From Sphingomonas sp. PAMC 26621 (GTDB taxonomy: Bacteria > Pseudomonadota > Alphaproteobacteria > Sphingomonadales > Sphingomonadaceae), in NCBI RefSeq assembly GCF_000251145.1, contig NZ_AIDW01000015.1, positions 124,001 to 188,000 of the forward strand: a stretch of 64,000 nt of DNA, written 5' to 3'. Shown piece after piece: positions 1 through 7,349 of the stretch (position 1 is its first letter; each line of letters starts with the position of its first letter). Made by a program: the position numbers and the translations under genes. A model generated the notes under the pieces. The model was not told the origin of the DNA, made no database searches, and was given only the letters and a program-made list of their open reading frames with translations.

Positions 1-300
1 AGCGAACGGCGGACCGAGCTGCGCAACTATGCGGTCGGCTACGCGCTTGCGCTCGTGCTCACCTGCGCGGCGTTCGGAATGGTGGTGTGGCCGTCGTTCG
101 GGGCTGCGACGACGTTCGGCGTTGTGCTCGCGCTCGCGCTCGTCCAGGCGATCGTCCACTTCCGCTGCTTCCTGCACATCACGATGCAGCGCGCGTCGCG
201 GCACGATCTCCAGTTGATCCTGTTCTCCACGCTGATCATCGTGATGATGGTCGGCGGGACGTTCGTCGTGCTGCTCAACCTGCGCGGGCGGATGATGTAG
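1..300 (+). CDS. cyoD: Cytochrome o ubiquinol oxidase subunit IV (3' part)
   Basis: The reading frame is open from the first base, so the gene starts before the window. CyoD is the small membrane subunit of the bo3-type quinol oxidase of the respiratory chain. About 99 residues remain, containing three hydrophobic segments in the usual CyoD order. The middle helix is followed by the segment HFRCFLHI, close to the family's conserved HFxxFLHM stretch, and the last helix ends in a short basic tail. CyoA, CyoB and CyoC would be expected immediately upstream, outside the window. The family call is confident; the true start cannot be seen. Confidence 0.85.
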   Translation, partial: SERRTELRNYAVGYALALVLTCAAFGMVVWPSFGAATTFGVVLALALVQAIVHFRCFLHITMQRASRHDLQLILFSTLIIVMMVGGTFVVLLNLRGRMM

Positions 301-327
301 CCGCGCGCGTCGCCCGAACGAACGAAG

Positions 328-375
328 CGACAGGGGCCGACACGGTCAAGGGAGCGTCCGTATCGACCCCTGTCG
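328..375. terminator. Hairpin between convergent cyoD and flagellin genes
   Basis: Two 18-base arms (328-345 and 358-375) pair at 16 of 18 positions, around a 12-base loop. The hairpin lies 27 bases after the cyoD stop codon and between two genes that run toward each other, so it probably ends cyoD transcription. There is no T-run after either arm, so intrinsic termination is an inference from position and stem strength. Confidence 0.5.
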
Positions 376-428
376 TAACGCCGGTGCCTAGAGGGGGGCT
401 GGCACCGACGATCCTTTAGCACCCGTGC

Positions 429-465
429 GACGCCGGCGACGGTCATCCCGCCGCCGCCGGCGCTT
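429..465 (-). terminator. GC-rich hairpin just after the flagellin stop
   Basis: On the minus strand a GCGCCGGCG arm and a CGCCGGCGTC arm flank a short loop, starting a few bases after the flagellin stop codon. Position and stem suggest the flagellin transcript terminator. No clear T-run follows. Confidence 0.4.
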
Positions 466-469
466 CACC

Positions 470-1291
470 TTAGCGAAACAGCGAGGTGATGCTCTGCGGT
501 GCCTGGTTGGCGATCGACAGCGCCTGCACGCCAAGCTGCTGCTTGACCTGCAACGCCTGCAGGTTCGCCGATTCCTTCGACAGATCCGCATCGACGAGGT
601 TACCGATGCCGCTGGTGATCACGTCCGACAGGCTGTTCACGAAGCTCGACTGACCGTCGATCTTGCGCGATGCCGAACCCAGCGTGCTGAGGCTCGAGTT
701 GATCGTCGTCGAGACGTCCTTCAGCGTGTCGACCATCGTCTTGGCCGTTGCGGCGTCCGTGAACGTGGAACCGATTGCCGTGACGACACCCGTGTCGAAG
801 TCCTGGTTCGCGACATCGAGCGTTGCTGCGCTGGTATCGGTGGACTGCAGCGCGCTGACGCTGCCACCGCTGCCCTTCAGCAGGTTGGTGCCGTTGAAGC
901 TGGACGAGTCGATGATCGACTGGATCTGCTGCTTCAGCGCGTCGAAGTCCTTACCCATCGCATCGCGGCTGTTGGTGTCGAGACCCGCGTCCGATGCCGA
1001 CGTGGCCTTTGCGGCCATCTGGTTGACCAGATCGGAAATCTGCTGCGTCCCCGCAACCGCCACGTCGACCGTGCTCTTGGCGCGGCTCAGCGACGACCCG
1101 ACCGATGCGAGCTTGCCGACATCGCCGCGCAGCGTCTGCGCGATGGTGTAGGAAGCCGAATCGTCCTTGGTCGAGGAGACCTTGAGGCCAGTGCTGATCC
1201 GCTTCTGGGTCGAGGCGAGCTCGGTGCTCGTCATGCTCAGATTCTGCAGCGCGGTGAGAGCGGCGGTGTTGGTATTGACCGACATAACCAT
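470..1291 (-). CDS. fliC: Flagellin
   Basis: Structural protein of the flagellar filament, exported through the flagellar type III apparatus. The N-terminal D0/D1 region begins VNTNTAALTALQNL and contains the typical RISTGLKVSS segment. The C-terminal region contains ESANLQALQVKQQLGVQALS and ends in SLFR, as in other flagellins. At about 273 residues it is a short flagellin with almost no variable middle domain, typical of alphaproteobacteria. Three in-frame ATGs lie at the start. The AGAAGGA ribosome site sits 9 bases before the second one (1291), immediately against the first (1300), and 15 bases before the third (1285), so 1291 is preferred. The flbT gene diverges from the same intergenic region. 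Confidence 0.93.
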   Translation of the reverse strand: MVMSVNTNTAALTALQNLSMTSTELASTQKRISTGLKVSSTKDDSASYTIAQTLRGDVGKLASVGSSLSRAKSTVDVAVAGTQQISDLVNQMAAKATSASDAGLDTNSRDAMGKDFDALKQQIQSIIDSSSFNGTNLLKGSGGSVSALQSTDTSAATLDVANQDFDTGVVTAIGSTFTDAATAKTMVDTLKDVSTTINSSLSTLGSASRKIDGQSSFVNSLSDVITSGIGNLVDADLSKESANLQALQVKQQLGVQALSIANQAPQSITSLFR

Positions 1292-1411
1292 GATGTACAT
1301 TCCTTCTCAAACAACGGCTGCTTCTGCAGCCGGGGCCAGAGCGCTGGCCCGCGCGATGCTCCGCGATTGGCGGGGCATGCTGCATTTGTAGAAACGCGCC
1401 TCGCGGGGCGG

Positions 1412-1440
1412 TTTCGGGCGCCGAACTTTTTCACGGTTAA
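1412..1440 (-). promoter_or_regulatory. Possible flagellar sigma-28 promoter
   Basis: On the minus strand a TAAC element (1438-1435) is followed after 16 bases by GCCCGAAA (1419-1412), close to the TAAA-N15-GCCGATAA pattern of flagellar sigma-28 promoters. It would give flagellin a leader of roughly 110 bases, long enough to be a target for FlbT. The match is imperfect and spacing is one base long, so this is tentative. Confidence 0.25.
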
Positions 1441-1536
1441 GGCATCGCAAACGTCGCATGCGGCAAAATTTGCCGGGTGCCGACCGGCTGGCGCTTGCGC
1501 GATCTACGATGGCCACAGGTGCAAGGGAGAGACACG

Positions 1537-1962
1537 GTGGCGCTCAAGATCTGGTTGCGGGACGGGGAGAAGGTCGTCGTCAACGGCGCGGTGCTGGTCG
1601 CGCTCGGGCGGACCCGGCTGGCGATCGAGAATCACGCGGCGGTGCTGCGCGAAAGCGAGATCATGGGGCCGGACGAGGCCAATACCCCGGCCCGGCGGCT
1701 CTATTTCGCGGCAATGATGGCCTATGTCGAGGAGAGCGCGCGCGAACGCTATCAGGATCAGGTCGTCCTGCTGCTTCATGCGCTGCTCGGCGCGATCGAA
1801 GCGGACGAGGCCAAGGCGCTGTGCGTCGCTTTTGCGCGGCATATCGCAGCGGGGGATTTCTACCGGGCGCTCGGGATTTGCCGCGAGCTGATCGCTTACG
1901 AGGCAGTCGCGCTGGCGCGGGATCCGGCGGCAGTGGCGGAGCGGGTGGAGGCGACGCACTGA
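1537..1962 (+). CDS. flbT: Flagellin translation repressor FlbT
   Basis: FlbT is an alphaproteobacterial RNA-binding regulator that acts on the 5' leader of flagellin mRNA and promotes its decay until the hook is complete. The 141-residue product starts VALKIWLRDGEKVVVNGAVL and contains the family segment TPARRLYFAAMMAYVEE near residue 50. The start is the GTG at 1537, preceded by AAGGGAGAG; an upstream ATG at 1477 would add 20 residues with no family resemblance. It sits back to back with flagellin, the expected target. The usual partner FlaF was not found in the window. Confidence 0.85.
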   Translation: MALKIWLRDGEKVVVNGAVLVALGRTRLAIENHAAVLRESEIMGPDEANTPARRLYFAAMMAYVEESARERYQDQVVLLLHALLGAIEADEAKALCVAFARHIAAGDFYRALGICRELIAYEAVALARDPAAVAERVEATH

Positions 1963-2049
1963 ATAAAGCGCCCGTCGGCGACCGGATACCCGGCGCGCGC
2001 GCTACGATGGGATCTGACCCAGAAGGGTCGTGATCCGGAGTGACATGCG

Positions 2050-4833
2050 ATGGCCGCGGATATCTCCAATGGCCTGGCCGGCCTGAGCCTCCTGGCGGGG
2101 ACGAACGCGTTTGCCCTTTACGGTCCGACCGCGACGACCGCGCCCGCGAGCGAAACCAACGCGCAGCGCCTCGCGCACGCGCAGTTCAGGACGCCGGCCA
2201 CCACCGCCCCCTGGACGCAAGCGCGCGTGCCGTCGCCCTCGGTCGCCGCAGTCCAGGCGATGGCATCCGTCATCGACATGCACGCCGCAACCGGGGCGCT
2301 GCCGCACGATGTGCAGACCGATTTCACCACCTACAAGGCGCTCGACCGGCTCCGCGTGCTTGCGCAGGCTGCGGCAAATAGCGGCGCGAGCGACGCGCAG
2401 CGCACGCTCTATCAGGACTGTTTCGGGCGCGGCCTCAAGGATCTGCAGGCGTATCTGGGATCGACAGCCGGCGCCCAGTTGCAACTTGCCTTCGACCAGC
2501 CGCGCACCCGGGCGGAAAGCGTTGCGATCGGTGGGCCGCCAGTGCTCCCCGCGATCGTCGGGAAGGGCGTCGTCGCCGACCGCGCCGCTGCGCTGCCCGG
2601 TGTCGCGGGGACCGAGCGGCTCCGCATCACGCTGGCGCAGCGGGATCATCAGGACGTCGTCGAGGTCGACCTGTCGCAAGCGCCGCAACCGCCGACGCTA
2701 GACGGCATCGCCACCGCGATCACCAGTGCGATCGCCGCCATTCCGGCGCGCGACGCGGATGGTGCGGTGAAACTCGACGCATCGGGCAATCCGGTTCCGC
2801 AGTGGGACGTCAAGGTTCACGCGTCCAAGACCGGGGACGCCTGGGGCCTGACGATCGACCGAACCGGGAACGAGCGGATCACGATCGATCAGCCGGGCGC
2901 GCCTACGACACTTGTCGTTGCGGCAGACATGACCGGAGCCAGCGCGGCGACCAAGGTCCAGATGCTGCGCTTCGACGCGCCGGATGGCGCGATCGCGCAG
3001 CGGCTCGACGGCACGATCGCGGCGGTCGACCGGGGGGCAAGCGCGACCGCTGCCTTGCGTCCGACCCCGGTCGTCAAACCCGTGCCGGGGAAACCGCGCC
3101 CGGTAGCACCACCACCGCCGGTGATTGCCGCAGCGACCACCGCCAGCGCGGTCGTGGTCGATCCGCAGGGCGCGACCTATGTCCTCGGGACGACGCGCGG
3201 GGATCTCGGCAGCGTGCTGTCGAACGGCACCGACATGCTGTTCGTCACCAAGCGCGACAGCGGCGGGACCGTCTTGTGGCAACGCGGGCTGGGCACCGCG
3301 GGCGCGTCGCAGGGCGCCGCGCTTGCGCTCGCGCCGGATGGCGGGATCGTCGTGGCGGGGACGGTGGCGGATCCCGCGGGGGGGAGCGCGATGACGGTCG
3401 CGCGCTTTGCCTCCAACGGCGATCAACAGATGTCCCAGCAGCTGCGCGCCGGGTCGTTCGACAGCGCGCGCGCGGTCGCGGTGGCCGCGGACGGGACGAT
3501 CTTCCTCGGCGGTCGCACGTCGCGCGATGGCGGCGACGGGTATCTCGCGCGGCTCCATCCGAACGGCACGCTCGCGCAGTACCGGACGCTCGACAGCGGC
3601 GGCGACGATTCGGTCACCGCGCTCGCGGTCGATCCAGCGGGCCAGCTCGTTGCCCTCAGCCAGCAGGGCGAGGCCAGCGTGGTGCAGCAGTTCGACGGCC
3701 CATCGCTCGAACCGCAGGGCGGGACCGTCCGGCTTGGCACGACGCAGGGCAGCGCCTTGGCGATCGGTGCGGACGGGCTGATCGCGGTCGGCGGAGCGAC
3801 CCTGGGCGTGCTCGGCGGCGATCAGGTCAACGTGCCCGTTGGCGGGCGCGACGGCTTCGTCGCGCGGATCAGTGCCGATTTGGGCAGCGTCTCCACGACG
3901 TATCTCGCCACCACGGGGGACGACCGGGTCGATAGCCTCGGGTTCCTCGGCGACACGTTGTACGTCGGCGGGCGGACCAGCGGTACGTTGGGCACGACGC
4001 AACGCGGGCCGGTCGATGGCTTCATCGGACGGATCGATACCGCGACGGGGACGGTCTCGGCCGTCGAACAGTTCGGCGCGGTCGGGACTCACGTCGGTGC
4101 GGTCCGCGTCGCGGCTGCGCCGAACGGGGATACGGTGCTGGACGCGCTCGGGCTCAGCCGCGGGCTGGTCACGCCGGACGTCTCCGCGAACCTCGTTACG
4201 CAGACGAGCGTCAAGGTTGGCGACAGCGTCTCGATCCGCATCAATCGCGGCGCGGCGATCAAGCTGACGATCGGGCCGAACGACACCGTCGCGTCGCTCG
4301 CCAGTCGGCTGAGCCTGCTCACCGGGGGCAAGGCGACCGTCGCGAGTACGATCAAGGGCGATGGCCGCGCGTTCCAGATCACCGCGCGGGGCGGCGCGAC
4401 GATCGAGCTGATCGCGGGGCCACCCGGGCAGGACGCGCTCGCCAAGCTCGGGATCGACGCGCAGATCCTGTCGCAGGCGCCGGTCCGCCCGGCCGGCGCA
4501 CCCAAGGTGTCGCCCGGCGGTCGGTTCGGGCTCGGGCTGTCGACCAGCCTGTCGCTTGCGACCGCGCAGGATGCCGGGATTGCCCTCAATGCGGTAACTC
4601 AGGCGATGTCCGTCACGCAGACCGGCTATCGATCGCTTTATTGGGATTCGACCAAGGCGGCGCTTGCGAACGGCGGCACGAGTGCGGGGGCGACAAGCAA
4701 GGCGGCAGTGGCGCGCGCGTCGGCGCAGGCGGCGAGTTACCAGGCGGCGCTCGACCGGATCGGGAGCGTGTCGCTTACGACCACGACGCAGAAACCGGAC
4801 CTGACGCTGACGGTGTTCGGCCAGAGGTACTGA
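2050..4833 (+). CDS. Large protein with beta-propeller and flagellin-IN-like segment, flagellar locus
   Basis: A 927-residue protein with no close family that I can name. Residues about 190-285 and 717-810 look like the flagellin hook-IN type of fold; the second has a DTVASLASRL helix followed by GRAFQITARGGATIEL. Residues about 365-690 form a string of SBBP-like propeller blades with recurring VAADGTIFLGGRT-type strands that each report a value and a GG turn. There is a proline-rich linker at about 340-365, and the C-terminus (TLTVFGQRY) lacks membrane segments. No classical signal peptide is visible at the N-terminus. The start follows GGAG by 9 bases. It lies 87 bases after flbT, so a hook- or filament-associated role is inferred but not shown. 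Confidence 0.6.
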   Translation: MAADISNGLAGLSLLAGTNAFALYGPTATTAPASETNAQRLAHAQFRTPATTAPWTQARVPSPSVAAVQAMASVIDMHAATGALPHDVQTDFTTYKALDRLRVLAQAAANSGASDAQRTLYQDCFGRGLKDLQAYLGSTAGAQLQLAFDQPRTRAESVAIGGPPVLPAIVGKGVVADRAAALPGVAGTERLRITLAQRDHQDVVEVDLSQAPQPPTLDGIATAITSAIAAIPARDADGAVKLDASGNPVPQWDVKVHASKTGDAWGLTIDRTGNERITIDQPGAPTTLVVAADMTGASAATKVQMLRFDAPDGAIAQRLDGTIAAVDRGASATAALRPTPVVKPVPGKPRPVAPPPPVIAAATTASAVVVDPQGATYVLGTTRGDLGSVLSNGTDMLFVTKRDSGGTVLWQRGLGTAGASQGAALALAPDGGIVVAGTVADPAGGSAMTVARFASNGDQQMSQQLRAGSFDSARAVAVAADGTIFLGGRTSRDGGDGYLARLHPNGTLAQYRTLDSGGDDSVTALAVDPAGQLVALSQQGEASVVQQFDGPSLEPQGGTVRLGTTQGSALAIGADGLIAVGGATLGVLGGDQVNVPVGGRDGFVARISADLGSVSTTYLATTGDDRVDSLGFLGDTLYVGGRTSGTLGTTQRGPVDGFIGRIDTATGTVSAVEQFGAVGTHVGAVRVAAAPNGDTVLDALGLSRGLVTPDVSANLVTQTSVKVGDSVSIRINRGAAIKLTIGPNDTVASLASRLSLLTGGKATVASTIKGDGRAFQITARGGATIELIAGPPGQDALAKLGIDAQILSQAPVRPAGAPKVSPGGRFGLGLSTSLSLATAQDAGIALNAVTQAMSVTQTGYRSLYWDSTKAALANGGTSAGATSKAAVARASAQAASYQAALDRIGSVSLTTTTQKPDLTLTVFGQRY

Positions 4834-5172
4834 ACCGAACGGCGCACGGGCTGCGCTCGTCGGATGCGGACCGATCGATCGCACCCGCTTTGGTTGCAGT
4901 ATCCGTTGCCGCGTCGGCGGCCCGCGCCGCCTGCAAGTGCCGGAGAAACCGCGTTTCGGTCGCAGGCGCACCCCGTGTTTGCCGACCCCGCCGGGTCGAT
5001 TTTGCCGCTGCGGGCAATCGCCGGTCCGCGACAAGATCGCTTATGGTTGCGTCGTTCGTGGCATTGCCACCGCGTCCGCCGCATTGATTGCCCCGGGAAA
5101 CGGGATGGCCCGCGCGACCGTCGACAGACGACGGGACAGGCGCGCCGGGTCGGTTCGATCGGGGGATGATCC
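4834..5172. other. Intergenic stretch without a recognised gene
   Basis: About 340 bases between the propeller protein and the broken NRPS locus. Open frames here have no family resemblance and no convincing ribosome site until 5173. I see no strong hairpin or repeat. It may hold the promoter of the NRPS-remnant locus. Confidence 0.4.
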
Positions 5173-5385
5173 ATGGAGCGCGAAGCGGATTCTGTCGTCG
5201 ACATGCCGAAGTTGAGCGAGGACGGCGCGGTGTACCGGAACGACCGGGGGGTCATCGCCGAGAATTATTACGACCTGCAGGGCCTTGCCGTCCTCGATGG
5301 AATCCGGGCGCAACATCCGCTTCCGACGGCGTCCAGCGCCAGCCTCGCGCGGAGCCTGTTCCAGTCGGTGGAGATCGCGCTGCTG
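5173..5385 (+). pseudogene. 5' fragment of an unidentified gene fused to an NRPS remnant
   Basis: The ATG at 5173 follows a GGGGGAT ribosome site. About 70 residues look like real protein, including GVIAENYYDLQGLAVLDGI and then a helix ending SLFQSVEIALL. After about 5385 this frame turns into arginine/serine-rich shadow sequence and stops at 5739, while the neighbouring frame becomes an NRPS adenylation domain. The gene therefore seems cut off by a deletion. The YxxL...H...FQ..E pattern faintly recalls the N-terminus of tryptophan 2,3-dioxygenase-like proteins, but that is a weak guess. No function is assigned. Confidence 0.4.
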
Positions 5386-6302
5386 CCGTCATCCTGCTCG
5401 ATTCGATGCTTCAGCCTGTTCCCATCGGGGTGGCTGGCGATCTGTACGCAGGGGGGCTGGCGATCGCGCGGGGATACGAGAAGCGTCCCGCGCTCACCGC
5501 CGAGCGGTTCCTGCCTGATGCTTGGTCAGACGCGCCGGGCGCGCGGCTGTATCGGACGGGGGATCGCGCGCGGGTGCGGCCGGACGGCACGATCGAATAC
5601 CTCGGTCGCAACGACGATCAGATCAAGATCCGCGGGTTTCGCGTCGAGCTGGGGGAGATCGAGGCCGCGCTGTCGGAACACCCCGATGTTGCGGAGGCGG
5701 TCGTGCAACCGCGCGGGAGCGGCAGCGAACTTCACCTAGTTGGATATGTCCGTCCCCGCGCGGGCGCTGCCGTCGACACGAACGGCCTGCGCGCGTTTCT
5801 GGCGCGAAACTTGCCCGGCCATATGATCCCAACGCAGTTCGTCTGCCTCGACACGTTCCCGCTCGGTGCGACCGGCAAGGTCGACCGCCGACGGCTCCCC
5901 GATCCCGGCGCTGTGCGTCCCGACCTGGACCGCGCGTTCCGAGCCCCGGCAAACGAGATCGAAGCGGTGTTGCAGGGGATTTGGGGGCAGGTGCTTAAGC
6001 TCCCCGACATTGGGGTCGAGGACGATTTCTTCGAACTCGGCGGTCATTCGCTGACCGCGATGCAGGTCATCACGCGAGTCCGCGAGGCGTTCGACCTCGA
6101 CGTTCCGGTGCGCGCGCTGTTCGAGCACCCGACCATTGCGCAAATGGCGGTGGCGGTGGTCGAGCAACAGCTCGCCGCGCTGTCCGACGAGGAGGCAGAC
6201 GCCTTGTTACACGCGTTCGACGCGCTGGAGGACGCAGACCCGGACGGAGCGGCGCCGCCTTCTGCCGTTCTTCCCCTATCGCAGAAAGGCACTATCCGAT
6301 GA
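5385..6302 (+). pseudogene. NRPS remnant: C-terminal part of an adenylation domain plus carrier domain
   Basis: Non-ribosomal peptide synthetases activate amino acids on adenylation domains and carry them on a phosphopantetheine arm. Here only the last third of an adenylation domain remains: core A6 (GDLYAGGLAIARGY), A7 (LYRTGD), A8 (LGRNDDQIKIRGFRVELGEIE, shortened here) and A10 (ATGKVDRRRLP). It is followed by a complete carrier domain with [16 protein letters not shown], whose serine takes the cofactor. The roughly 350 residues that include A1-A5 and the substrate-binding pocket are absent, and there is no condensation or thioesterase domain. Joined upstream, out of frame, to an unrelated gene start. 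It overlaps mbtH by ATGA. Confidence 0.8.
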
Positions 6303-6496
6303 CCGAGGAAGCGGACACGCCCTATCAGGTGGTCGCAAACGATGAGGAACAATTCTCCATCTGGCCGGTGGATCGTGCCGTGCCGGCGGGATGGCACACG
6401 GTCGGCAAGGAGGGGAGCAAGGCGGACTGCCTTGCCCATATCGAAACGGTGTGGACCGACATGCGCCCGCTCAGCCTGCGCCGGGCGCAAGGCTGA
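6299..6496 (+). CDS. mbtH: MbtH-like protein
   Basis: MbtH-like proteins bind NRPS adenylation domains and are needed for their folding or activity. The 65-residue product shows the whole family signature: [10 protein letters not shown], then PAGWHTVG, then [18 protein letters not shown], including the conserved tryptophans and the SLR ending. It is intact. Its ATG overlaps the stop of the NRPS remnant (ATGA), so it was translationally coupled to the synthetase. With its partner reduced to a stub it may be an orphan, unless it serves another NRPS elsewhere in the genome. Confidence 0.93.
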   Translation: MTEEADTPYQVVANDEEQFSIWPVDRAVPAGWHTVGKEGSKADCLAHIETVWTDMRPLSLRRAQG

Positions 6497-6510
6497 GCGC
6501 GCTTCGAGAC

Positions 6511-7230
6511 GTGGCAGGCGTTGAAACATTCTCGCTTGCAGGGAGGGCGGTCCGACTGTCCGGCAGCTTGCATGTCGTCCGGCTGTGGCGGATCGAACTG
6601 GACCGCCCGCCGGAGGATATCGCGCGCCTGTCCGAGGTGCTGAATCCCCTCGAGCGGGCGCGGGCGGCAAGCTTCCGCTATGACTGCGACCGGAATCGCT
6701 TCGTCGTCGGTCGCGCCGTCCTGCGCCTGCTGCTGGCGGCGGACGGCAACGAAGACCCGGAAGCCCTTCGATTGCAGACGAATGCCTATGGCAAACCGGA
6801 ACTCGCAGCGAGTCGCCGGCACTTCAATTTCTCGCGGAGCGGGGGTTCCGCGCTGCTCGCGATTGGCGGGGCACCGCTTGGGATCGATCTCGAGCGGGTG
6901 CGCCCGGTCGCGGAGAAGGAGCGGATCGCGGAGCAGGTCTTTGGCCATCACGAGCGCGACTGGATGCTAGCGGTGACGGAGCCGGAACGGACCGCGCGCT
7001 TCTTCCAGCTATGGACTCGCAAGGAAGCGCTGGTGAAGGCGGCGGGGCGCGGGCTGTCTGAGGATCTGCGGCGGTTCGACACCCTGGGCGACGAACGCAC
7101 ACTGGTCGAGATAGCGGCGTGGGGGGACCCGTGGCAGATAAGCGATCTGTGCTACTCAAGGGGGCATTTCGCGGCGCTCGCGATCCATCTGGGGGAGGCC
7201 CCCGGCCATTCGAGCGAGCGATGCGATTGA
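6511..7230 (+). CDS. Sfp-type 4'-phosphopantetheinyl transferase
   Basis: Transfers the phosphopantetheine arm of coenzyme A to the carrier-domain serine, converting apo to holo NRPS/PKS proteins. The 239-residue product has the Sfp-family order: FNFSRSGG, then LGIDLERVRP with the magnesium-binding acidic residues, then FFQLWTRKEALVKAAGRGL, the WxxKEAxxKAxG motif. The first ATG of the frame (6391) would lie deep inside mbtH; the GTG at 6511, 15 bases after the mbtH stop, gives the usual family length, but its ribosome site is weak. It completes the NRPS-mbtH-PPTase set and may still serve other carrier proteins. Confidence 0.85.
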   Translation: MAGVETFSLAGRAVRLSGSLHVVRLWRIELDRPPEDIARLSEVLNPLERARAASFRYDCDRNRFVVGRAVLRLLLAADGNEDPEALRLQTNAYGKPELAASRRHFNFSRSGGSALLAIGGAPLGIDLERVRPVAEKERIAEQVFGHHERDWMLAVTEPERTARFFQLWTRKEALVKAAGRGLSEDLRRFDTLGDERTLVEIAAWGDPWQISDLCYSRGHFAALAIHLGEAPGHSSERCD

Positions 7231-7349
7231 AATAGCTTCGTTCGTTGCACGCCGTTGGTGGCGTCTTCGGCGGCGGGGTGCGCCGGATCGACCGAAGACC
7301 CCAAATAGGCGATGCAGAGCATGCCGATGCCGTGTTAGGGGCATTGGCT

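Noticed and set aside
425..1717. 430-residue plus-strand frame covering flagellin
   Set aside because: It is the complement of the flagellin gene, whose termini and ribosome site are unmistakable.
2698..5034. 778-residue antisense open frame opposite the propeller protein
   Set aside because: Low-complexity Arg-rich composition typical of GC-rich shadows; the plus-strand frame has recognisable domains.
5385..6302. NRPS remnant as a stand-alone activating enzyme
   Set aside because: The nucleotide- and substrate-binding N-terminal two thirds of the adenylation domain are missing, so it cannot activate an amino acid.
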